Shown piece after piece: positions 27,004-33,202 of a stretch of DNA of 35,012 nt. This DNA is from an uncultured Bacteroides sp. GTDB taxonomy: Bacteria; Bacteroidota; Bacteroidia; Bacteroidales; Bacteroidaceae. Location: NCBI GenBank assembly GCA_944322285.1, contig CALUOR010000038.1:1-35012 (forward strand), given 5' to 3'. The notes under the pieces are model-generated. The model did not search any database. It worked only from the letters and a program-made list of their open reading frames with translations, and was not told where the DNA came from. Positions within the stretch are counted from its first letter, which is position 1, and every line of letters starts with the position of its first letter. The translations under genes were made by a program, and so were the position numbers.

Positions 27004-27957
27004 ATGACAAGAAATATTTCAAGAGAATTCTTTAATGAATTAAAAGAGGGGAAGTTTCATCCTGTTCTACAAACTGTTTTAGAAGATGATACTCTTGATT
27101 TAGAATTGAGAGGGAATAGTGTCATTATTTACTATCGTGGTGGGAAAATGTTTGAATTATTTAAGGACGGGAAATTAACATCATTGGATAAAGGGTGGCT
27201 GTGTGCTAAATTTTGTGTAATTGAGCCTTCCTTAGACAATCTATACAGTTATATACCATTGGCCAAACAACATATTGATTATTATCTACATAAGAAAGAA
27301 GGAAAAGAGCAAAACGAAAAACAAGGGAAAAGTTGTATAGAAAAAGAAATACAACAATTAATAGTTCGGGAGAATAATTATTCTCCGGCACAGGAACATA
27401 CTGATTTTTACATTATTGATACAGAATATGTTGCAAGTGAATCTGATGCAAGATTTGACATTGTCGCCTTGCAATGGAATAGTAATGCTACCGAGCATAA
27501 ACTTAAAACGATGAGTTTGGTTATTATTGAGGTAAAATACGGTAGTGGAGCTATAAAAACAGATAAAAATCCTGGAATACTTAAACATTACCGGGATTAT
27601 AAAAACTTTGTTGATTCTCATCATATGAAAGAGTTTAGAGAGGAAATGCGCAAAGTGTTTTGGCAAAAAGTCAAATTAGGGCTAATTACTATACCTAAAA
27701 ATAAGAATTGGATGCCTGACAATAAAGAAGGTCTCAAATTTTCTGATGAAATCAAATTCTGTGTTATTCTTGCTAATAATCCTCCTAAACATTCAGCATT
27801 AAGCAAAGAACTTGATGAAATGGAAATAGAAGGAGCAGATATGACTAAATGCTACTTTTTCACATCTTCTTTCTGTGGCTATGGGTTATATTATAAATTT
27901 ATGAAAACTGCAAAGGAAATTAAAGCTATAGCAGATTCGAACAAACAAAGAAAGTGA
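27004..27957 (+). CDS. PD-(D/E)XK nuclease-like hypothetical protein
   Basis: 317 residues. The N-terminus (LDLELRGNSVIIYYRGGKMF, 31-50) matches, from memory, a family of uncharacterised bacterial proteins with a 'YYRGG' motif. The middle carries a likely PD-(D/E)XK core, with Glu115 or nearby, RFDIVAL (Asp152) and LVIIEVKYG (Glu176, Lys178), the pattern of many restriction-type and defence nucleases. An independent domain search is needed to confirm this. The gene is clearly richer in A and T than its neighbours, a sign of recent acquisition. It starts 18 bases after the triple-repeat gene and is followed by a hairpin at 27992-28040. Confidence 0.68.
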   Translation: MTRNISREFFNELKEGKFHPVLQTVLEDDTLDLELRGNSVIIYYRGGKMFELFKDGKLTSLDKGWLCAKFCVIEPSLDNLYSYIPLAKQHIDYYLHKKEGKEQNEKQGKSCIEKEIQQLIVRENNYSPAQEHTDFYIIDTEYVASESDARFDIVALQWNSNATEHKLKTMSLVIIEVKYGSGAIKTDKNPGILKHYRDYKNFVDSHHMKEFREEMRKVFWQKVKLGLITIPKNKNWMPDNKEGLKFSDEIKFCVILANNPPKHSALSKELDEMEIEGADMTKCYFFTSSFCGYGLYYKFMKTAKEIKAIADSNKQRK

Positions 27958-27991
27958 GCTATGTTTATCTGAAGAAGTTGGTTAGAAATAA

Positions 27992-28040
27992 ATAGCGACT
28001 TAAAGCACAAAACGACTTATTGGGAGCTTTAAGTCGCTAT
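27992..28040. terminator. strong hairpin after the nuclease-like gene
   Basis: ATAGCGACTTAAAGC (27992-28006) is perfectly complementary to 28026-28040, with a 19-base loop. It lies 34 bases after the stop codon. The T-run expected of an intrinsic terminator is missing, so it may instead be a transcript-end stabiliser or an element end. Confidence 0.5.
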
Positions 28041-28054
28041 CAATACGCGTAATC

Positions 28055-28209
28055 ATTCAGCGGATGTTTGAATCTTAAACGGTTGATAATCAGTGCTAGT
28101 CGAAGTGTGAATATAGTAGAAAAGATATGAATATGGCTGATTATAGTCGTTTTCTAACAAATTTGCAACATTCAATTCTCTGAATATCAGATTCATTTGT
28201 CCGCTGAAT
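28055..28209. repeat. imperfect 21-base inverted repeat
   Basis: ATTCAGCGGA (28055-28064) and TGAATCT (28069-28075) pair with AGATTCA (28189-28195) and TCCGCTGAAT (28200-28209). Only the 4 bases between the two blocks fail to match. The arms enclose 113 bases with no gene. The sequence CAATACGC also flanks both arms in direct orientation (near 28041 and 28217). Confidence 0.6.
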
Positions 28210-28395
28210 AGTTACCAATACGCTCTTAAATGTTAAAGTTTTCCAATAGACAGCTTTTCACTTTTATTTAAAAATCTATTATATATGTAATTTACAGTTG
28301 AATAAGACAAATCTAGTTCTTCTAAAATGTAATCAAACGTTAACAAATAACGCTCGTTAAAAAGTATTCATCGTATTATATAGAGTAAACTCAAA

Positions 28396-28586
28396 ATGAA
28401 AGTAACAATGAATAATAAAATTGAATTAACCTTGTGGGAAATATTAACGATAGGTTTGTTAGAGCCAAAGTAAAGGAAATAGATTTTTTCAATAATCCTT
28501 ATGAAGTTGTTGATTTCATTAAGAAAGTGAGAAATGAACCGGTAAGTTGTTTGGGCATAATTACAGATCCTGTTTTAGATATATAA
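28396..28586 (+). pseudogene. frameshifted small gene upstream of the operon
   Basis: An ATG at 28396 opens MKVTMNNKIELTLWE and then soon stops. Another frame, joined at the GGGAAA run near 28437, continues NINDRFVRAKVKEIDFFNNP to a TAA at 28584-28586. One extra A at that run would restore a single frame of about 64 codons. Both parts have protein-like composition. It may be a decayed gene or a sequencing slip; no standard -1 slippery heptamer is in the right frame. It ends 15 bases before the next gene. Confidence 0.4.
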
Positions 28587-28601
28587 TAAAAATAAAAGCT
28601 T

Positions 28602-29552
28602 ATGATTATGAATCATCCAATTGGCCCCACGCCACCTAATAAGAAACATGCAAAAGGCATCTTTCGACTGACTCGAATAGAAGTAGAGAACCAACGTTAT
28701 CCAGTCCGTGAAATAAATACTTCCGATTTAGGGTTATTCACTTCCTTGGAGAAAGCGCAGAAAGCCATGATGCGATATATTGTAGAGGAAAAGAAAGAAA
28801 AAGAAGCGAGAAGGAAATCGTATGAAAAAGATGGAGAGGTAATGAAGATATACGATTATACCTTTGGTTTTTTCATTACGGAATTAGAAGTGAACAAACT
28901 TTACGGTTTGCATGGTTCTCTTTCTGAACGTGCCTATAAAGCCAATGGAGAACTGAGCGATGAATGTCTTTTGGCTGACACTCCGGATAAATTGGATGAA
29001 TTTTATGGTCGGCCGGAAGAAGAGATACGTTTCAAAATAGGTGATATCGTAGAGATACCGGGGTATGGGAAAGCTGAACTGAACATTATTGCAGCTTGTC
29101 CTTGGACAACTGAACAGGTAAAAAAACGAAATGAAGAAATAATTGCAGAAGGGAGATCTCCGCTTATCTTGGATTCGAGCGATGACTGCTATCTAGCTTA
29201 TTCTCTTGGCGTGGGAGATACTCACCACCATCCGGGATGTACTTCCGTATTTGCTCCGACCAAAGAAGTTTCACTCACTTTGAAGCGCAAATTATGGGCT
29301 AAGCTGATAGAAGCAGACATTACATGGGAATTGTCTCAGCACCGGCTTTTCATCGATTTCATCCGCCAATTACCTAAGGATGAAAAATTGAACGAGGAAG
29401 TTTTAAAAGGATTGGACAAAATGGCTGACAAGGAAATTATACATGCAAGATACCGCGTGGAAGATATCCAAGAAATCATGGAAATCTTAGAATTTTCCGA
29501 AGAACAAACTCAAAGGCTTTGGCAAATTGCGGATAAATCAACTAATAAGTAG
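28602..29552 (+). CDS. hypothetical protein, tandem paralogue 1
   Basis: 316 residues counted from the ATG at 28602; the ATG two codons later (28608) is an equal candidate. Unrecognised function. It shares an extended layout with the next gene. The N-terminus begins with a strand (FRLTRIEVENQRYPVREI), followed by a charged helix (about 48-75). Next come a central FYGRPEEEIRFKIGDIVE block (134-151) and a highly conserved block with DSSDDCYL (191-198) and THHHPGCTSVFAPTK (207-221). The conserved Asp, Cys and His residues could bind a metal. From memory, similar proteins are common, uncharacterised members of gut Bacteroidetes. No signal peptide. It is the first intact gene of a four-gene operon. 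Confidence 0.8.
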   Translation: MIMNHPIGPTPPNKKHAKGIFRLTRIEVENQRYPVREINTSDLGLFTSLEKAQKAMMRYIVEEKKEKEARRKSYEKDGEVMKIYDYTFGFFITELEVNKLYGLHGSLSERAYKANGELSDECLLADTPDKLDEFYGRPEEEIRFKIGDIVEIPGYGKAELNIIAACPWTTEQVKKRNEEIIAEGRSPLILDSSDDCYLAYSLGVGDTHHHPGCTSVFAPTKEVSLTLKRKLWAKLIEADITWELSQHRLFIDFIRQLPKDEKLNEEVLKGLDKMADKEIIHARYRVEDIQEIMEILEFSEEQTQRLWQIADKSTNK

Positions 29553-29565
29553 AAAGGAATGAATA

Positions 29566-30528
29566 ATGAATAAAATGTACCAGTTGAAACGCATTGATCT
29601 GGAGACCCAACGATATCCCTCACGGAAAATTGAGAAGTATGAGATGGGGTTCTACTCCACATTAGAAAATGCTTATAAAATCATGCAGGAAGATGTGGCT
29701 GAAGCGAAAAAAGAAATGGCCGAATGGGAAAAAGAGAAGGATGAAAAGGCAAAAAAGGAAGAATGGCCAGAACTGCAATATAACACCACATTCGGATACA
29801 TCATCTCTGAATTGCGGATGGACACTTCTCTTTGGTATTGGGGAAGTCTTTCCGACCGAACTTATACGCGGGATGGAGAATTGAACGATGAATGCTTTTG
29901 GGAAGGTGAAAAGGAGTCTGAACCTCTTCCTTTCTATGGTCGTCCGGAAGAAAAAATCCGGTTTAAAGTAGGAGATATTGTAGAAGTAATTGGGCGAGAG
30001 GAAGTGGACCTGAGAATTATAGGTGGGCTTCCTTGGACACCGCAAAAAATTGAGGAAAGAAATATAGAACTGGAGAAGGAATATGGCAAGGGGCATGAAT
30101 TACATTGTGATTCCAGCGATGATTGTTATTTGTCTCACTCATTAGGTATCGGGAACACCCACAATCATCCGGCATGCACTCTTGTATTCGCTCCAACGAA
30201 GAAAGTGCCGCTTACGATAAAACGTAAATTACAAGCTAAGTATATCGAAGAGACCATTACGTTTGGATACAACCGATCGATTTTCGAACAGCCTTTTGCC
30301 AAAGATCCGAAAGTGCTGGATGAATTATTGAATGGATGGGATAAATTTATAAGCACACAGTATTATCAGGGCATGGAATGCCTTATTGATTATAGCAAAC
30401 CGGAGGAAGTGAAAACACTACTGAATTTCTCCGCAGAGCAAACCCGTCGTTTTGACCATTTCTACGAAACATGTGTACGTATGGTAAATAATAAACGGGA
30501 AAAAGAGAAAGGAATACATAAGTCGTAA
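29566..30528 (+). CDS. hypothetical protein, tandem paralogue 2
   Basis: 320 residues and clearly homologous to the preceding gene over most of its length. It has YQLKRIDLETQRYPSRKIE at the N-terminus, a longer lysine/glutamate-rich helix (about 44-68), FYGRPEEKIRFKVGDIVEV (123-141), DSSDDCYLSHSLGIG (182-196) and THNHPACTLVFAPTK (198-212). The same Asp, Cys and His positions are kept, while the N-terminal helix and C-terminal third diverge. This fits duplication followed by specialisation, perhaps as a heteromer. The gene begins 13 bases after its paralogue and ends 20 bases before the beta-lactamase-fold gene. No function can be assigned. Confidence 0.8.
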   Translation: MNKMYQLKRIDLETQRYPSRKIEKYEMGFYSTLENAYKIMQEDVAEAKKEMAEWEKEKDEKAKKEEWPELQYNTTFGYIISELRMDTSLWYWGSLSDRTYTRDGELNDECFWEGEKESEPLPFYGRPEEKIRFKVGDIVEVIGREEVDLRIIGGLPWTPQKIEERNIELEKEYGKGHELHCDSSDDCYLSHSLGIGNTHNHPACTLVFAPTKKVPLTIKRKLQAKYIEETITFGYNRSIFEQPFAKDPKVLDELLNGWDKFISTQYYQGMECLIDYSKPEEVKTLLNFSAEQTRRFDHFYETCVRMVNNKREKEKGIHKS

Positions 30529-30548
30529 TATTCGAACTATAAAATTAT

Positions 30549-31808
30549 ATGGAAATTACCATTCACAGGGGAACGAACCAAATAGGTGGTTGCGTGACCG
30601 AAATCAATCAAGACGGTTATAAGTTATTCATTGACTTAGGTGAAGAACTGCCGGGTAAAGAAAGTTCGGGAGAGTTGGCTATTGAAGGTCTGACGAAAGG
30701 AGACACTTCAAAGAGCGCACTTTTCATTACGCACTATCATGCTGACCATATTGGGAAGTTGTTGGAAGCTCAATCGGATGTGCCAGTCTATATGGGAGAA
30801 ACGGCTTTGGAGATTTATAGTTGTAGTAGTGCTCGGCTTCGTCCTATTTTGCAGCCCGATGGGATAGCGAATTTTATGCATTTACAGGAACGTTTGCAAA
30901 AAGCGAATAGTTTTAAAGCTGGACAAATACTTTATTGGGGGCCTATTCGTGTAACTCCGTTAATGATAGATCACTCGGCCTTCGATGCTTATATGTTTGT
31001 GATTGAAGCGGGAGGAACACGTTTGCTATATACGGGAGATTTTCGGGGACATGGTTTTCGCTCCAAAGCCATTCCCAAAATGCTTGCCGTTTATGCTAAG
31101 AATATTGATTACGTCATTTCGGAAGGAACTAATGTTTATCGCACAACGAAGAACGAAAGCGAACAATCCTTGCAGCATCGGTTTACGGAGGAATTTCGCC
31201 GCAGCAAATGCAATTTCGTATTGACTGCCAGTACAAATATTGACCGTGCATTCTCTCTTTATCATGCAGCTTATCAGGCAGGACGTATCTTTGTTTGCGA
31301 CTCCTATCAGGAAAGTCTGATGAAAATAGTTGCTTCACATCATGAAGCTTATACTAATTTCTATAAGATGAGGCAGACTGTTTACGTTCTTAAGCGGGGT
31401 AAAGACGGTTCATTCTATTTCCCGGAAAAGCTCCTGCGATTAATGAAATGGAAAGGCTTCTGCATGATGATACGGGACAATGCCAAATTCTGGAATGTTG
31501 TTGCGAAATTTGATGGAGACAGCGAACAGACTATTTACTATTCGCTTTGGAAAGGTTATATTGATCCGGATTCGTCCGCATGCAATGAGAAACTGTGTAA
31601 TGCGCTTGCGCATTATCCTGATTACAAGTATATGCATACCAGCGGACATTGTGACATACAGACATTGGAAAAACTTTTCCGGCAAGTAAAACCCCGGAAA
31701 GGGATCATTCCTATTCATACGGAACACCCGGATCGGTTTGAAACCTTATTCGGAGAAATAGCACCGGTTATTCTACTACGAGATGGAGAAACTTACAAAT
31801 GTCATTGA
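30549..31808 (+). CDS. metallo-beta-lactamase fold, RNase J-like (beta-CASP) hydrolase
   Basis: 419 residues. The metal-binding motif THYHADH is at 61-67 (His62, His64, Asp66, His67), with His142 and Asp164 as further ligands (DHSAFDAYMF, YTGDFRGHG). The C-terminal TSGH (364-367) and IPIHTEHP (387-394) match the beta-CASP/RNase J arrangement, pointing to a nuclease acting on RNA or DNA rather than a lactamase or glyoxalase. Cellular RNase J is longer (about 550 residues) and has an additional C-terminal domain that is absent here, so this is a distinct accessory member. It is flanked by the paralogue pair and a metallophosphoesterase, with a 3-base gap to the latter. Confidence 0.85.
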   Translation: MEITIHRGTNQIGGCVTEINQDGYKLFIDLGEELPGKESSGELAIEGLTKGDTSKSALFITHYHADHIGKLLEAQSDVPVYMGETALEIYSCSSARLRPILQPDGIANFMHLQERLQKANSFKAGQILYWGPIRVTPLMIDHSAFDAYMFVIEAGGTRLLYTGDFRGHGFRSKAIPKMLAVYAKNIDYVISEGTNVYRTTKNESEQSLQHRFTEEFRRSKCNFVLTASTNIDRAFSLYHAAYQAGRIFVCDSYQESLMKIVASHHEAYTNFYKMRQTVYVLKRGKDGSFYFPEKLLRLMKWKGFCMMIRDNAKFWNVVAKFDGDSEQTIYYSLWKGYIDPDSSACNEKLCNALAHYPDYKYMHTSGHCDIQTLEKLFRQVKPRKGIIPIHTEHPDRFETLFGEIAPVILLRDGETYKCH

Positions 31809-31811
31809 AAT

Positions 31812-32411
31812 ATGATTCAAACCATTCTTCATCTATCTGACACGCACGGACAGCATCGGAAATTAAAAACACTACCTGATGCAGACGTGTTGGTTCATTC
31901 GGGAGATTTTGCGATGGCTGGTACGGAAAAGGAAATATTAGACTTCCTTGACTGGTTTATCGGCCTTCCTCACCCGCACAAAATTTTTATTGCGGGTAAT
32001 CATGATGATTTCCTCTACCAAGCTAACATAGAAGGATTACCCGGTAATACACATTACTTGTGTCACTCCGGTATTGAAATTGATGGAATATATTTCTATG
32101 GTCTGCCAATGTTTGTGGCAGATGACATGTCCGTTTCATATAAAAAGCAAATAGTTCAAATCCCTCATAATACAGATGTGTTGATTAGCCATCAGCCTCC
32201 GTTGGGTATACGTGATTATGTAGGACATGTGCATTTGGGAAGCTGTTCTTTGCTGAAACAAGTGACCAAAGTATCTCCTCTATATCATCTTTATGGGCAC
32301 GCACATGAGGCACACGGCATGGAAAAGATCGGTCATACAGTCTACATCAATTCGGCATTGACGGACAACCACTACCAGTTAAGGTATGAGCCTATTCTGC
32401 TAAAAATGTAG
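31812..32411 (+). CDS. calcineurin-like metallophosphoesterase
   Basis: 199 residues with all the expected motifs: DTH at 10-12, GD at 31-32, GNHD at 62-65, His127 (ISHQPP) and GHAH at 162-165. The compact size and the sequence LPDADVLVHSGDF resemble the MPPED-like branch of phosphodiesterases, which use two metal ions to hydrolyse phosphate esters. The substrate is unknown. The start codon comes 3 bases after the stop of the nuclease-like gene, so the two are almost certainly co-translated. It is the last gene of the operon. No tight terminator follows within 100 bases. Confidence 0.88.
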   Translation: MIQTILHLSDTHGQHRKLKTLPDADVLVHSGDFAMAGTEKEILDFLDWFIGLPHPHKIFIAGNHDDFLYQANIEGLPGNTHYLCHSGIEIDGIYFYGLPMFVADDMSVSYKKQIVQIPHNTDVLISHQPPLGIRDYVGHVHLGSCSLLKQVTKVSPLYHLYGHAHEAHGMEKIGHTVYINSALTDNHYQLRYEPILLKM

Positions 32412-32789
32412 ATATTTGATGGCTATATGGAAAATCCACAGCGTAGGAAATCTGGAAATGAGGACGTAGACGCATCTTAGAGTAAGGTGCGAAACTTTAG
32501 TTATCATTTTGTCACCTCTGACACTATGTATTTCCTAATCGCTGAGAATCGCTTATTTCGGAGCGAGATGGGGGCTGAACGAAAAGAACGGATTTCAGGA
32601 CACTTTATCCGTTTATATTCAGACAGATAGCGACAAAATCACTTGAATATTTACAAATTCCAGAAGCGGATTTTTCCCAATTTAAAAGGTTTATTAAGAC
32701 AAAGTTTGCAGTTTTTAGCAGAACTGAGAACCATATCCGCTGAAACACTGCACTCTTTGCGTTCAGTGGGCACAGTTTTTCACTCCGAT

Positions 32790-32822
32790 TAGTTAAGTGT
32801 TAGCACCCTAAACACTTAACTA
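32790..32822. terminator. hairpin before the susC promoter
   Basis: TAGTTAAGTGTT (32790-32801) pairs perfectly with AACACTTAACTA (32811-32822), with a 9-base loop. No T-run follows, so its function as a terminator is tentative. Confidence 0.45.
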
Positions 32823-32979
32823 TTTCAGAACGACGTATTTTTATGCATTTCTTTTTCACTCGTTTTATAAAAACGTAAAGTTTGCAAAAACCGGAAATAC
32901 CGAACTTCAGGATAGCGATTGACCGAAATATGCGACAATATGCCAATACAGATTTGCTTACTTTAAAAAGAGTTGTTCC

Positions 32980-32987
32980 TATCTTCG
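32980..32987 (+). promoter_or_regulatory. -7 box of the susC-type gene
   Basis: TATCTTCG, one base from the consensus, with a TTTG at 32953-32956 upstream at somewhat long spacing (23 bases). The leader to the ATG is about 210 bases. Confidence 0.45.
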
Positions 32988-32991
32988 CAAC

Positions 32992-33007
32992 ATGCAATCG
33001 TTTGCAT
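32992..33007. promoter_or_regulatory. LacI-family-type operator palindrome
   Basis: ATGCAATCGTTTGCAT has perfect half-sites ATGCAA/TTGCAT around a central CG. TGCAANCGNTTGCA is the typical form bound by many LacI-family repressors. It begins 5 bases after the -7 box, so it overlaps the expected start of transcription, a position suited to repression. No lacI-type gene lies in this window. Confidence 0.55.
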
Positions 33008-33202
33008 CGTTCTTAGTTCAGTTTTCGGCTCCGCCATCACTTCGTTCTGCTTATTCTCTTTACATTTGTTCACGTCTTATAGCGACTGTTTGGAAAAATA
33101 CCATGAAGCACCAGCCTGCCGTTGTAAGTCGATGGGTCGCTTTTCGAAGCACTTGAGTTTGAGAATTAATTATTTATTGTTAACTTTAATTATTTTAGAT
33201 GC

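Larger units (their letters stand above)
27958..28395. other. AT-rich intergenic stretch with two inverted repeats
   Basis: No gene is supported here. It holds a perfect 15-base inverted repeat (27992-28040) and a longer imperfect one (28055-28209). The rest, to the frameshifted small gene, is AT-rich and shows nothing recognisable. Confidence 0.55.
32412..33202 (+). other. non-coding stretch and susC leader
   Basis: No gene is supported in the first 560 bases. A small hairpin AACGGAT/ATCCGTT (32586-32612) and a stronger one (32790-32822) are present. The part from 32980 is the promoter, operator and about 200-base leader of the SusC-type gene. A second TACATTTG at 33061-33068 could be another promoter. 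Confidence 0.55.

Noticed and set aside
25204-32454. The 12-base sequence GTAGGAAATCTG occurs at 25204-25215 and 32443-32454, as if flanking an island.
   Set aside because: Dozens of 12-base matches are expected by chance in a window of this size, and nothing else at the two places agrees.
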